Shown one piece after another: positions 44,140 to 53,744 of a DNA stretch of 64,000 nucleotides (its first letter is position 1; each line of letters starts with the position of its first letter). The DNA comes from Palsa-147 sp963771905 (GTDB lineage: Bacteria > Acidobacteriota > Terriglobia > Acidiferrales > UBA7541), in the NCBI GenBank assembly GCA_963771905.1, contig CAVYVI010000005.1:124001-188000 (forward strand), given 5' to 3'. The notes beneath the pieces are model-generated. The model ran no database searches and had not been told where the DNA came from. It saw only the letters and a program-made list of their open reading frames with translations. The position numbers and the translations under genes were made by a program.

Positions 44140-44443
44140 ATTCGGTCAGTGCCTCGATTCAGTTGTCGAAGGCAGCGTAGGATTTCGAATGGTATGGGTC
44201 AACGGTACGTTCGTACTACCGAAATGGGACTTTCAAGAGGGGCTTAAGCTTGTCATGTGCGGGCCGAATTCGCGCGAAAGAGCGCTCGGAACGCGGTTGC
44301 CTTGACGACAGGTACACAGAGATCCGCCCTGAGCGTAGTCACTCCGTTGGACGACTCGCAAGAAGCCAATCTGATTCACGGGTCTGGGGCTGCGAGTGAT
44401 TCATCTCGCGCTACGTCGGCAGATAACCATCGCACGCGCATTC

Positions 44444-44472
44444 TTGACACGCGCGCGATCGGCCCCTAGCAT
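44444..44472 (+). promoter_or_regulatory. Promoter of tRNA-Met
   Basis: TTGACA (44444-44449), 17 bases, TAGCAT (44467-44472), 16 nt before the tRNA 5' end. The spacing and -35 are canonical. Confidence 0.7.
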
Positions 44473-44488
44473 TGAAGGTTTGAACCGT

Positions 44489-44563
44489 GCCGGTGTAGCT
44501 CAGAGGTAGAGCGAGGGTCTCATAATCCCTAGGTCGTGGGTTCGAGTCCCACCGCCGGCACCA
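44489..44563 (+). tRNA. tRNA-Met (CAT), CCA encoded
   Basis: GCCGGTG acceptor strand pairs with CGCCGGC-A-CCA. D-arm GCTC...GAGC; anticodon arm AGGGT-CTCATAA-TCCCT gives anticodon CAT; T-arm GTGGG-TTCGAGT-CCCAC. The anticodon stem closes with a T-T mismatch. Elongator Met is the simplest reading, since initiator features (C1-A72 mismatch, three G-C pairs in the anticodon stem) are absent; tRNA-Ile2, the TilS substrate, cannot be excluded. Confidence 0.95.
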
Positions 44564-44574
44564 AATAAAGTCTA

Positions 44575-46281
44575 TCAACCAGCCGGCTTCTTCGCGGCGC
44601 TGTCGCCTTCCGTAATCGTTGTGTATCGGTCGATGGGCAGGTCTGTGAAACGCTCGACGAGACCGCTCGGCTGCGGCCACTGAATTTCGACCCAATCCAT
44701 CTTCTTTCGCTGCCCCAATCCGAGAACGACTCGGAGATCGTGCGAGGACAGATAGCTTCCGCCGCCCACTTTGAAACGCTGACGCTTCAAATCCTCCGAC
44801 TGATACCCGATTTTGGCGCCGATCGCGTCGCGGTTCGCTTTACGTCCTATCAGGCGAAGCCCGAGCCAATGGTTCTGCTGGCCGGCATTGTTCTGCAAGA
44901 GTACCGGCGCCTCGTCGTTATTGGAGAGCAGAACATCCACGGCACCATCATTATTGAAATCGCCGAGCGCCATCCCGCGCCCAGACATGGATCTAGTGAA
45001 AACGGGCCCGCTTTCCCGGCTGACATTCTTGAATCCCGTGCCTGTATTTTGGAAGAGCAGGAGCGGCTCGCGATAGCTCACCGACGGCACAATTTTATCG
45101 ATGAGGTCGTCGGGGTGACCGTTCACGATGAACAAATCCAAATTGCCGTCGTTATCGTAGTCAAAAAACTTCAAAGCCCAGCCACTCATCAAAAGCGTTG
45201 CGCGAGCGATACCCGTGGGTCCGGCCTCGTCATCGAATGTTTCATCGTGCCTGTTCTGATAAAGCGAGTACGTCTCGTGGTCGAGGTTGGTGACGGCCAG
45301 GTCCATCCAGCCGTCCTGATTGAAATCCGCGGAGTCGACCCCCATTCCGGACCGGACTTTTCCTTGCTCGCCGTATGCCACGCCGGCCGTGAAGCCGATC
45401 TCTTCAAAATGGCGGCCATCGCGGTTTGCGTAGAGAAAATTGGCGACTGCATCGTTCGACACGAACAGGTCCATCCGCCCGTCATTATTGATGTCCGTTG
45501 CCACCACGCCCCACGCTTTGCCCGGATTCGCCGCGATGCCGCTCTCCTGGCTGACATCCGTAAATGTGCCGTCGCCGTTGTTGTGGAATAGCCAGCTCGG
45601 CATTGGCGCGTAAACCTTCGGATAACAATATTCCGCCATCCCGACAATGCTGGGGATCGCCGGAGTCAGACAATTGTGGTGCTTGGCTTTGTCGAAATCA
45701 CAAAACCGGCACACAAACAAATCGAGCCGGCCGTCATTGTCGTAGTCAAACCACACGGCGCTCGCTGCCCAACCAGGAGCGGCCAATCGGGCCTGTTCCG
45801 TGACGTCGGTGAAGGTGCCGTCTCCGTTGTTGCGATACAGAATGCTGCGGCCGTACTGCGTTACGTAAAGATCGGGGAATCCGTCTCCATTGTAATCGCC
45901 CACAGCCACGCCCATGCCGTAGCCGCCGCCCGTCACACCAGCCTTTTCGGTGACGTCCGTAAAGGTGCCGTCGCGATTATTGCGGTACAAGGCGTTGCGC
46001 AGGGGGCGTGCGGGCGTATAGAAGTCGCACGGGCCGCTGTTCACGAGATAGATATCCATCCAACCGTCGTTGTCATAATCAAGGAACGCGCAACCGGGCC
46101 CCGCAGACTCAGGCAGGTACTTCTGCGGAGACTTGCCGGATGTATGCGTCCATGTGATGCCGCTCTTCGATGCCGGTATTTCGGAGAAGGGATACATCTC
46201 GCCGGACGCAATGGCCCACGGCGCAAATCCACCAAACGCGGCGGTCCCAGCCAACACGCGCAGAAAATCTCGACGGCGCAT
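44575..46281 (-). CDS. CRTAC1-type FG-GAP/VCBS repeat protein with ASPIC/UnbV domain, Tat-exported
   Basis: 568 residues from the ATG at 46281, preceded by GAGAGGG and starting with a twin-arginine signal (MRRRDFLRVLAGTAAFGG). It has at least six calcium-binding-like repeats of the form DYDNDGWMDIYLVN, GDYNGDGFPDLYVT, DYDNDGRLDLFV, DINNDGRMDLFVSN, DFNQDGWMDLAV and DYDNDGNLDLFI, making a beta-propeller. The C-terminal ASPIC/UnbV domain covers about the last 70 residues (GSYLSSHDLRVVLGLGQRKKMDWVEIQWP). Exported, probably ligand-binding. Divergent from a second member. It ends 12 nt after the tRNA-Met. Confidence 0.88.
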   Translation of the reverse strand: MRRRDFLRVLAGTAAFGGFAPWAIASGEMYPFSEIPASKSGITWTHTSGKSPQKYLPESAGPGCAFLDYDNDGWMDIYLVNSGPCDFYTPARPLRNALYRNNRDGTFTDVTEKAGVTGGGYGMGVAVGDYNGDGFPDLYVTQYGRSILYRNNGDGTFTDVTEQARLAAPGWAASAVWFDYDNDGRLDLFVCRFCDFDKAKHHNCLTPAIPSIVGMAEYCYPKVYAPMPSWLFHNNGDGTFTDVSQESGIAANPGKAWGVVATDINNDGRMDLFVSNDAVANFLYANRDGRHFEEIGFTAGVAYGEQGKVRSGMGVDSADFNQDGWMDLAVTNLDHETYSLYQNRHDETFDDEAGPTGIARATLLMSGWALKFFDYDNDGNLDLFIVNGHPDDLIDKIVPSVSYREPLLLFQNTGTGFKNVSRESGPVFTRSMSGRGMALGDFNNDGAVDVLLSNNDEAPVLLQNNAGQQNHWLGLRLIGRKANRDAIGAKIGYQSEDLKRQRFKVGGGSYLSSHDLRVVLGLGQRKKMDWVEIQWPQPSGLVERFTDLPIDRYTTITEGDSAAKKPAG

Positions 46282-46493
46282 GAATTCGGCCCTCTCGCGC
46301 GCCGTGGGCCCTCTTCTTTTAGGCATGGTGGATAGTTTCTCATCTTCATTTAGTGATTTTCAAGAAACGTAGTGGGCCCGGACGCACAGCGATGGACAAA
46401 GGTAAAGCCGGATGCGCCGCCAGGATAGTGCGATGGTCAACAAAAGAACTGTTATATAATCGCGCGTTCCAGAATTCCTAAACGGATTCGAGC

Positions 46494-48431
46494 GTGAGAA
46501 AAAACGTCCTCGTAGGTCCCAGAATTCGGTATTTCATCGTTGCGCTGGCCCTGCTCCCTGTTGCCCTCACGATGTTGAGCCGTGGCTCCAGCCAGTCTCG
46601 GCCCAAAGTACGTAACTTTCCGGATCCCGATATCGGCGTCGACACGCTTGCCGCTCGCAAACAGGCGCAGTTGGCGACGGTCAACCAGTTCAAGGTCTTC
46701 CACCAGTTTCATTTCACCGATCGGGTCACGGAAAGCGGGATTACTTTCGTCGAGCACAGCGTGGAAGATACCGGAAGACATTACAAAGCCGCCCACTACG
46801 ATCACGGCACCGGCATCGCGGTTGCCGACGTCGACGGCGACGGACTCTATGATATTTATTTTGTGAACCAGGTCGGCGGCAACGAGCTATGGAAAAACCT
46901 GGGCGGTGGCAAGTTCAAGAACATCACCAAAGAAGCAGGGGTGGGCTTGCCCGACCGGATCAACGTTACCGCTTCCTTCGCAGACATCGACAATGAGGGT
47001 GCGCAGGATCTCTTCGTCACTTCCGTTCTCGGCGGCAATGTGCTTTTCAAGAATGACGGCCACGGCCATTTCAAGGACATTACCGAGCAAGCGGGCCTTG
47101 GTCTTCGAGCTCACTCGTCCGGAGCTGTTTTTTTTGACTACGACAACGACGGACTGGTCGATCTTCTGGTCTGCAACGTCGGCAAGTACACCAGCGACGA
47201 ACAAGGCCCCGATGGTGAATATCTCGGGCTGCCCGATGCTTTTCAGGGCCATCTCCATCCGGAGCGTTTTGAGTACCCGGTCCTCTACAAGAACATGGGT
47301 CATGACACGTTCAAGGACGTCACTGCAGAGGTAGGTTTGCGGCCCACAGGCTGGTGCGGTGATGCGAGCTTTGCCGATCTGAGCGGCAGCGGATATCCGG
47401 ACCTATTCCTTCTCAACATGCAGGGGCAGAACCATTACTACCAAAATGAAGGCGGCCGGAAATTCGTGGACAAGACGGATGAATATTTTCCGAAAACGCC
47501 CTGGGGCGCGATGGGCATCAAGTTTTTCGACTTCGATAACGATGGCCGAATGGACCTCCTCATCACGGATATGCATTCAGACATGTTCAAGCAAGTAGGA
47601 CCCGACCAGGAGAAGCTGAAAAACGCCGAACATGCGTCCGATAAAGCGCTCGGGGCCCCCTCGAGTAAATTCATCTTTGGCAATGCGCTTTACCACAATC
47701 TGGGCGGCGGCAAGTTCGAGGAAGTTTCGGATAAAATGGGTGTTGAGAACTACTGGCCCTGGGGCGTGAGCGTTGCGGACATCAACGCCGACGGTTGGGA
47801 CGACATTTTCATAACTTCCGGGATGGGATTTCCGTTCCGCTACGGTATTAATTCCATGCTCCTGAACAATCGCGGGGAGAAGTTCCTGGACGCCGAGTTT
47901 CTGCTCGGCATCGAGCCGCGCAAGGACGGCCGCACTCGCACTCCATGGTTTGTGATCGATTGTTCTCAAGAAGGCTTGGAGCCGCTCAATCAATTGGTTT
48001 GCCAGGGGCAATCCGGGGAAATTCAGGTGATGGGTACGCTCTCGAGCCGTTCGTCCGTGATCTTCGATCTCGATAACGACGGCGACCTCGACATCGTGAC
48101 GAACGACTTCTATTCGCGACCTCAAGTATTCATCAGCAATCTTGCACAAGTGAAAGAGATTCACTGGCTGAAAGTTGTGCTCGTAGGAACCGTTTCCAAC
48201 CGTAACGGGCTGGGTGCCACCGTCCGTGTAAGTTCCGCCGGGAACGTCTACACGAAATACAACGATGGAAAATCCGGCTACCTTTCCCAGAGCGTTCTGC
48301 CGCTTTACTTCGGCTTGGGCGATTCAAAGAAGATCGATCGCGTCGAAGTCAATTGGCCTTCCGGTCGCAAACAGATCGTCACGGATGGCCTCGCTATCAA
48401 TAAGACCCTCCAGATTACCGAGCCAAAGTAA
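46494..48431 (+). CDS. CRTAC1-type FG-GAP/VCBS repeat protein with ASPIC/UnbV domain
   Basis: 645 residues from a GTG at 46494. N-terminal signal/anchor (RYFIVALALLPVALTMLSRG). Repeat units include VADVDGDGLYDIYFVN, ADIDNEGAQDLFV, DYDNDGLVDLLV, DFDNDGRMDLLITD, DINADGWDDIFITS and DLDNDGDLDIVTND; the C-terminal ASPIC/UnbV domain ends with GYLSQSVLPLYFGLGDSKKIDRVEVNWPSG. Same architecture as the divergent gene at 44575-46281 but without Tat motif. TATAAT at 46455-46460 is a plausible -10. Function unknown; acidobacteria carry many copies. Confidence 0.88.
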   Translation: MRKNVLVGPRIRYFIVALALLPVALTMLSRGSSQSRPKVRNFPDPDIGVDTLAARKQAQLATVNQFKVFHQFHFTDRVTESGITFVEHSVEDTGRHYKAAHYDHGTGIAVADVDGDGLYDIYFVNQVGGNELWKNLGGGKFKNITKEAGVGLPDRINVTASFADIDNEGAQDLFVTSVLGGNVLFKNDGHGHFKDITEQAGLGLRAHSSGAVFFDYDNDGLVDLLVCNVGKYTSDEQGPDGEYLGLPDAFQGHLHPERFEYPVLYKNMGHDTFKDVTAEVGLRPTGWCGDASFADLSGSGYPDLFLLNMQGQNHYYQNEGGRKFVDKTDEYFPKTPWGAMGIKFFDFDNDGRMDLLITDMHSDMFKQVGPDQEKLKNAEHASDKALGAPSSKFIFGNALYHNLGGGKFEEVSDKMGVENYWPWGVSVADINADGWDDIFITSGMGFPFRYGINSMLLNNRGEKFLDAEFLLGIEPRKDGRTRTPWFVIDCSQEGLEPLNQLVCQGQSGEIQVMGTLSSRSSVIFDLDNDGDLDIVTNDFYSRPQVFISNLAQVKEIHWLKVVLVGTVSNRNGLGATVRVSSAGNVYTKYNDGKSGYLSQSVLPLYFGLGDSKKIDRVEVNWPSGRKQIVTDGLAINKTLQITEPK

Positions 48432-48537
48432 CGCGAGTAGCAGAAGTGGATCACGGCCACGGCGAGCACGCCGCGCATTTTGCGGTGGGAACCGAAGCCG
48501 AGTTTTTGATTGAGTTAAGAATGCAATTGCAGGGCCG

Positions 48538-49557
48538 CTATCTCGGCTGAGGCGGAGTGGCCGGCTCCGGCGGCTTTCCGGTTGGATCGGAAGATTGCTG
48601 CTGCTCGAGGCCCAAAGCGACTCTCCTCTTCACGGCCTCCAGACTTGCGGCAGCGTCGCGCTGCAGGGCGGCTTCTCTATTGGCATCGTCTTTACGGCCC
48701 ACGCCCGCGTAGGCGAGCGCCAGTTCGTAATGACCTGTAGGACTGTCGGGTGCGAGCTTTTCATACTGTTCAAGTGGAGGAATCGCCTCAGCGAATCGCT
48801 TGGTATCCACCAAGGTTGTGCCGAGTCCCAGGAATGCGTCCGAAAATCCGTTGTCCAATTTTGCGGCTCGTCCGTAATGCAGGATCGCTCCGGACAAGTC
48901 ATTCGCATTTTTCGCGATCGCTCCCAGCACGAATTCCGCATTTGCATTCTCAGGATTGATATCCAGTTCAGCTTCGAAGTTTTTCTTGGCTTCCTCAATT
49001 ATTTCAGGAGAAGGCTGTGGCTTCTCGAGCAGCGCGCGGCCCAGGCGCGCGTGGACGCCGGGCAACAGAGGATTGATGTCGATGATCTTTCGATATTCCG
49101 CAGCCGCCTCGTCCCACTTACCCTGCACTTCCAGCGTCTCGGCATTGAGTTCGTGAACCTGATACGAAAAAGGCGCTTCCCGAACTACATCCTGAGAAGC
49201 CCGAAGCGATAGATCCGAATAAGCGTGTGTGGCCGCGTAAAGCACCTCGGGGTCGCGCGGGAACTCGCGGGCCAGGAAAGCCAGAAACTCCAGCGCATCG
49301 TACGGCGGGTCGTGGGTGATCGCGCAATGCAGACCGTCCAAGCCCACTCTCTTTTTTAAATCTCTGTCCGCAACCTGTCGAATTGCGCTCTTCAAGAACG
49401 GGAGCGCCTCCGCGCAATGTCCGCTCTCCGCCAGCGTGACTCCGCGCTCAACGGCGCTCGGCGCGCCGGACGCCGGACTCTTGTGCGCGGTCTGCGCGAA
49501 ACACGCACTCGAAAGCAGAAAGACGCCGATGATAAGTAGCGCGAATGCCCGGCCCAT
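48538..49557 (-). CDS. Secreted TPR-repeat protein
   Basis: 339 residues from the ATG at 49557, where a signal peptide begins (MGRAFALLIIGVFLLSSACFA). Tetratricopeptide helices follow, for example GVTLAESGHCAEALPFLKSAIRQ, WDEAAAEYRKIIDINPLLPGVHARLGRALL, AEFVLGAIAKNANDLSGAILHYGRAAKL and ELALAYAGVGRKDDANREAAL. The C-terminus is Pro-rich. TPR arrays mediate protein-protein contacts; the partner is unknown. Convergent with the preceding CRTAC1 gene and upstream of the TonB-receptor terminator. Confidence 0.82.
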   Translation of the reverse strand: MGRAFALLIIGVFLLSSACFAQTAHKSPASGAPSAVERGVTLAESGHCAEALPFLKSAIRQVADRDLKKRVGLDGLHCAITHDPPYDALEFLAFLAREFPRDPEVLYAATHAYSDLSLRASQDVVREAPFSYQVHELNAETLEVQGKWDEAAAEYRKIIDINPLLPGVHARLGRALLEKPQPSPEIIEEAKKNFEAELDINPENANAEFVLGAIAKNANDLSGAILHYGRAAKLDNGFSDAFLGLGTTLVDTKRFAEAIPPLEQYEKLAPDSPTGHYELALAYAGVGRKDDANREAALQRDAAASLEAVKRRVALGLEQQQSSDPTGKPPEPATPPQPR

Positions 49558-49725
49558 ACGCAGATTATACGCTGAATGCCCGCGGCGGAAGCTTTGGCAG
49601 CCGGCGCGAAACCCCGCTTCTGTTCGATCCTCTGCGATGACTTTCACGGCGAGTTCAATTTTCCGGCTGGATCGGGACGTTCTGAGTTTCGTTCGCATCG
49701 CAATTCAAGATACGGCCCGGCTAAC

Positions 49726-49757
49726 GAAAAAATGGCAGGCGCCGAAGCGCCTGCCAT
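49726..49757 (-). terminator. Terminator of the TonB receptor gene, UUCG loop
   Basis: On the minus strand ATGGCAGGCGC, loop TTCG, GCGCCTGCCAT, followed by TTTTTCG: an 11-bp perfect stem directly after the receptor stop. Confidence 0.92.
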
Positions 49758-49780
49758 CGTTGAGGTGGGCCAGTTCCAGC

Positions 49781-52700
49781 CTAGAAGTAAAACTTCAGGG
49801 CGAACTGGATGTTTCGAGGCCCTTGCGAACCTGTTATATGGCCGAAATTTGCCTGTGTTTGTCCTGGCCCGGGTGGGTCAAACGAACCATTCGCCGGCCC
49901 TCCCGAGAAGTCCCAGATGGGATGGTTGAGCGCGTTGAGGAATTCCGCCCGGAACTCGAGGCTCTTGCCTTCCGTGATGGCGAAACCCTTGTGAAGGCTC
50001 AAGTCCATATTGACGAGCGAAGGTCCACGAATGTCGCCCACCGTGCAGGTTCCGAAGTGTCCCAATTCACCGGCCCGGGGGACGGGATAGGAAACGTTGG
50101 TTGGGTCAAACCACTGGATATACGCTGGCGTGCCGGTTGTGGTGTTTGCTGGAACGAATGTGTTCACGTTCTTGATCGGTCCGTTGCAGTCGGGCAGGTC
50201 GGTCAATGTGTACCAGCTGATTCCCGCTGTGTCCGATGGATCCTGCGAGTTCGCCCAGCCGCCGAATGTATTCATCGTCAAAGCGTTTCCGCTGTGCGCG
50301 GTGAGGATTCCGCCGACTTCCCAGTTGCCAACAATAGCGTTGACCACAGGATTCGCGTCGTGGCCAAACTGTTTGCCGCGACCGAAGGGGAGGTCGTAGG
50401 AAACGTAGCCCGTGAAAATGTGCGTCTGGTCCCAGTAACACGGTCCCCACATGCTGCGGCCATCATACTGATTTTCCCAGCCGGGCTGTCCAGCGGAGCT
50501 GTTCGCGCCCGTGCTGGCGAAACCCGTTCCAAAGTAGCCCGGCGAATCGCTCAAGCACTTGGAGTAGGTGTATGCAACTTGGCCTTCCAGGCCGTGCCCC
50601 ATACGCTTTTGCAGAACGGCTTGGAGCGAATCGTAGAGCTGATTTCCGTTGGAGAGTGTCGCGCCCGAGAGCGTACCGGGAACTCTACCCTGCTCAATCT
50701 GGAACAACGACCCGGGCGTCCCGCAAGATTCCAGGGCGGCATTCTGTTCCGCAACGGTCTGGCTGGGAGACGCCCCGCATGGCACCGAACCGGCTCCCAC
50801 AGCGGCTGTTGCGCCGCCCAGGAACGGCCCGGCATTTTCAGCAACGATCGGCTGTCCCGGTTGTGCGATTCCGCCCGCTGCGTTCAACGGGACTCTTTGA
50901 GACAGGTCTCCGAAGTTCAGCAGGTGCGTCCCATGCTGGCCGACGTACCCGATCTGAAAAGTCGTAGACTTGTTGATCTCTTCTTGAATCGTCAGATTAA
51001 ATTGCTGCGCCAACGCCGGCTGAAGGTTGGGCTGGAACACACGGATGCGGAACCCCGGGCTTGCGTAGCAGGAAAACGTCGGCGCCGTGCATACTGGAGT
51101 CACGGGTCCAAAACCACCCGTGAGAGGCCCAAGGGGCTGCGTTTGGGTCGCGCCGAAGTACGGCGGATTTTGGGTCAGCTCCTCGTTCGAACCGCCGCCT
51201 TCCATGAAGGACGAAATGCCATAGCCAGCGCGGATGACTGTCTTGCCGTGGAGAAATCCGGGTGACCAGGCAACTCCAATCCGAGGCAGCCAGTCGCCCC
51301 TGCCGAGATAGTTGTTGTAGAGTGCTCGATTATTTCCGTTTTGATTCGGCAGCTCGACCGCTCCAGTCATCACGTTGAAGTTCACTATGTCGTTGTTCAC
51401 CTCATAGTATGGTGTGTGATCCTCAAAGCGGATGCCGAGATTGAGAGTCACGGTCGAAGTTACGCGCCAGTCATCCTGAACAAAACCGGCGAAGATGTTG
51501 CCGCGAAGTTTGAATCCGTTTACCGCACCTCCGGCGTCCCGGGTTCCATTCCCTGCTCCAAGTCCCAGCCAGAAATCCGCTAAACCGGATCCGGTTTCAG
51601 TGCCAATGTTCAGGGTTCCCAGCGCTCCGTCACTGTTTCCTTCGTATAGGAAGTCCTGACGGTCGCGCACCCATTGAAACCCTGTCGAAATCGAGTGGCG
51701 GCCGTGCGTGATCAACACGTTATCTTCGAGCTGCCCCTGCGTGCTGTGGAAGATCTGGACCTGGTCGATATTTCCGAGTGTCGCGTTCCCGGTACCTTGA
51801 CCAGTTATACTAATTTCCGACAATCCCGGCGCATTGATGTTGTCCCCGCTGATGCCCAGAGTTTGGCCCAAGTCCCCGAAAGCTGCGAGCGGAGTTAGAT
51901 TTTGGTTGAATCGAACGGCGTTGAAGCCGATGCGCGCCTCATTCAATATGCTCGAGCTGAAAACGTGGGTCCAGTTGAGGACGGTGTTCCTCACTCCCTC
52001 GGTACTGCCTTCCGCGCTGCTAGCGTTTGAGCTGAAGGCATTAGAAATCGGCAAACCGGTGGTGACAGGTGCATTGATGAACATCTGGGACCATCGGAAG
52101 AAAAAACGATCTTTGTCTGAAAGAACGTAGTCGAGCTTCCCATCACCTTGATCGTTGTTGAGTTGGCTGCCGGTGTTGAAGGTGTAGTTGTTGGACTGCA
52201 TCGTGCTGTTCTGTGGCAACGGATACAGCTTTGTCATACCAAACAAATTTGAGGCAACAGTGCCTACCGTAAAACCAGCCGTCGCCAGATTGTTGCCCGG
52301 AATCGCCGTCGGGTTGGCCCCGCCGCAGGTTGGACGTAGTGACGGGGTCGGGTAGTAGGTTGTTGGAGTGGCGGGGCAATTCGAGCTGGTGATTGGTCCG
52401 CCGGAGTTGGGCACCACGAGCTGATTCAGTGCGATGGGGGTGCCAGCAGAATCTGCACCGCTGTCGGTGCAGATGCCGCCTGCAAACCCGCCGACGCAGA
52501 GATCCGCGAAGTTGCCGGCACGATCATTCGCACTCAGCAATTGAGCTTGAGTCGCTGCCGAGCTTAGGTCCCGCAGGCCCTGATAATCCACGAAGAAGAA
52601 CAGCTTGTTCTTAATAATCGGGCCGCCCACTGTGCCGCCGAACATGTTGTAGCGGAATTCCGGTTTTGCCAACGCGCCATCCGCCAAAAAACCCGGCGGG

Positions 52701-53581
52701 CGACCCGCGCCCATATCTTCGGGTAATCCGATCGTCCATCCGTTCGAAGGCAGATTGCTATTCAGCGCATCGTTGCGCAGAAATTCGAAAACATCGCCGT
52801 GGAAGTGATTGGTTCCTGATTTAATCGACGCGCTGATGACTCCACCTTCGTAGTTTCCGAACTCAGCCGAAGCGTTCTGGGTGATGACGTTAAATTCCTG
52901 AATCGCGTCAATGCTGGGCGTATAGCCCACCTCGTCGTTCTTGTTCTCGCTATTGAGCTGTCCGTCGAGGAGATATTCATTCGCCTGCTCGCGGTTGCCG
53001 TTGATCTGAGGGCGGCCGGAGTTCAGCATGTTCTGGGGCACGCTAATCCCACTTGGGTTGACGGTTGTGACGCCGGGAGAAAGCAGGGTCAATTGAAGAT
53101 AATTGCGCCCCGCGAGCGGGAGGCTTTCGGCACCCCGCGCGTCAAAGACATTGCTAAGTTCGGTGGTCTGCGTCTGAAGTATCGGTGACGAGCCGGTCAC
53201 CTCGACCGTCTGGCTGACCGCGCCCACTTTCATTGACACGTCAATCCGGGCGTTTTGGTTCAGGACCAGCGTAAACGGTGGGATCGACGTGGCCTCGAAT
53301 CCCTTTGATTCCACTTTCAGCGCATACCTGCCCACGGGTATCCGGAGGATGTTGTACGTGCCCGAACCATCCGTTACCCCTGGCCAGTTCGTTCCGCGAT
53401 CCTGATCAGTCGCGGTCACGGTCGCGCCCGCGATCGGCGCGCCCGTGGAATCCGTCACGATTCCCGTGATGCCCGCGGTTACCTCCTGGCCCCAAGCCGG
53501 CTGCTCGGCGTAGAAAAGACCGCAGAGTAAACACGCCAGACATACAACTCCCGCGACACACAATCTGTAATTCGGCTTCAC
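49781..53581 (-). CDS. Oar-like TonB-dependent receptor with carboxypeptidase-regulatory domain
   Basis: 1266 residues; GTG start with AGGAGGT upstream. Signal peptide to about residue 31 (GLFYAEQPAWGQE). A carboxypeptidase-regulatory-like Ig fold at about 33-115 (GITGIVTDSTGAPIAGATVTATD) precedes a plug domain (about 125-235, EVTGSSPILQTQTTELSN) and a long 22-strand-type barrel ending in the aromatic C-terminus ALKFYF. This acidobacterial family is thought to import large or carbohydrate-like substrates through the outer membrane using TonB energy. Divergent from a GntR regulator with overlapping promoters; ends at a strong terminator. Confidence 0.92.
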   Translation of the reverse strand: MKPNYRLCVAGVVCLACLLCGLFYAEQPAWGQEVTAGITGIVTDSTGAPIAGATVTATDQDRGTNWPGVTDGSGTYNILRIPVGRYALKVESKGFEATSIPPFTLVLNQNARIDVSMKVGAVSQTVEVTGSSPILQTQTTELSNVFDARGAESLPLAGRNYLQLTLLSPGVTTVNPSGISVPQNMLNSGRPQINGNREQANEYLLDGQLNSENKNDEVGYTPSIDAIQEFNVITQNASAEFGNYEGGVISASIKSGTNHFHGDVFEFLRNDALNSNLPSNGWTIGLPEDMGAGRPPGFLADGALAKPEFRYNMFGGTVGGPIIKNKLFFFVDYQGLRDLSSAATQAQLLSANDRAGNFADLCVGGFAGGICTDSGADSAGTPIALNQLVVPNSGGPITSSNCPATPTTYYPTPSLRPTCGGANPTAIPGNNLATAGFTVGTVASNLFGMTKLYPLPQNSTMQSNNYTFNTGSQLNNDQGDGKLDYVLSDKDRFFFRWSQMFINAPVTTGLPISNAFSSNASSAEGSTEGVRNTVLNWTHVFSSSILNEARIGFNAVRFNQNLTPLAAFGDLGQTLGISGDNINAPGLSEISITGQGTGNATLGNIDQVQIFHSTQGQLEDNVLITHGRHSISTGFQWVRDRQDFLYEGNSDGALGTLNIGTETGSGLADFWLGLGAGNGTRDAGGAVNGFKLRGNIFAGFVQDDWRVTSTVTLNLGIRFEDHTPYYEVNNDIVNFNVMTGAVELPNQNGNNRALYNNYLGRGDWLPRIGVAWSPGFLHGKTVIRAGYGISSFMEGGGSNEELTQNPPYFGATQTQPLGPLTGGFGPVTPVCTAPTFSCYASPGFRIRVFQPNLQPALAQQFNLTIQEEINKSTTFQIGYVGQHGTHLLNFGDLSQRVPLNAAGGIAQPGQPIVAENAGPFLGGATAAVGAGSVPCGASPSQTVAEQNAALESCGTPGSLFQIEQGRVPGTLSGATLSNGNQLYDSLQAVLQKRMGHGLEGQVAYTYSKCLSDSPGYFGTGFASTGANSSAGQPGWENQYDGRSMWGPCYWDQTHIFTGYVSYDLPFGRGKQFGHDANPVVNAIVGNWEVGGILTAHSGNALTMNTFGGWANSQDPSDTAGISWYTLTDLPDCNGPIKNVNTFVPANTTTGTPAYIQWFDPTNVSYPVPRAGELGHFGTCTVGDIRGPSLVNMDLSLHKGFAITEGKSLEFRAEFLNALNHPIWDFSGGPANGSFDPPGPGQTQANFGHITGSQGPRNIQFALKFYF

Positions 53582-53634
53582 GGCGACCTCCTAAGATCAA
53601 ATTCGGCAGCATCCACCCCTGGATGCATCGCAGA

Positions 53635-53663
53635 GCTATATAGCACATACTTACTATTGTCAA
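53635..53663 (-). promoter_or_regulatory. Promoter of the TonB-dependent receptor
   Basis: On the minus strand TTGACA (53663-53658), exactly 17 bases, TATAGC (53640-53635), about 55 nt upstream of the receptor GTG. The -35 shares five bases with the opposite promoter of gntR. Confidence 0.7.
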
Positions 53664-53685
53664 GCAAATATTTTATCTGTATAAA
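53657..53685 (+). promoter_or_regulatory. Promoter of the GntR-family regulator
   Basis: TTGTCA (53657-53662), 17 bases, TATAAA (53680-53685), 110 nt upstream of the ATG at 53795. It is back-to-back with the TonB receptor promoter, so a protein bound here could affect both. Confidence 0.65.
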
Positions 53686-53712
53686 GGGGCGCAGCCTTCT
53701 GACGTTTTGTGA

Positions 53713-53744
53713 GCTCTATATCGGTTCCAGTACCGCTCTAGAGC
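53713..53744. promoter_or_regulatory. Dyad-symmetric candidate operator
   Basis: GCTCTATATCGGT (53713-53725), six bases TCCAGT, ACCGCTCTAGAGC (53732-53744). The second arm's reverse complement is GCTCTAGAGCGGT, matching the first at 11 of 13 positions. It lies about 20 nt after the predicted gntR transcription start, suited to autorepression by the encoded protein. Confidence 0.55.

Noticed and set aside
44257..44469. 70-residue plus-strand frame before tRNA-Met
   Set aside because: No ribosome site and no protein-like pattern; it runs over the tRNA promoter.
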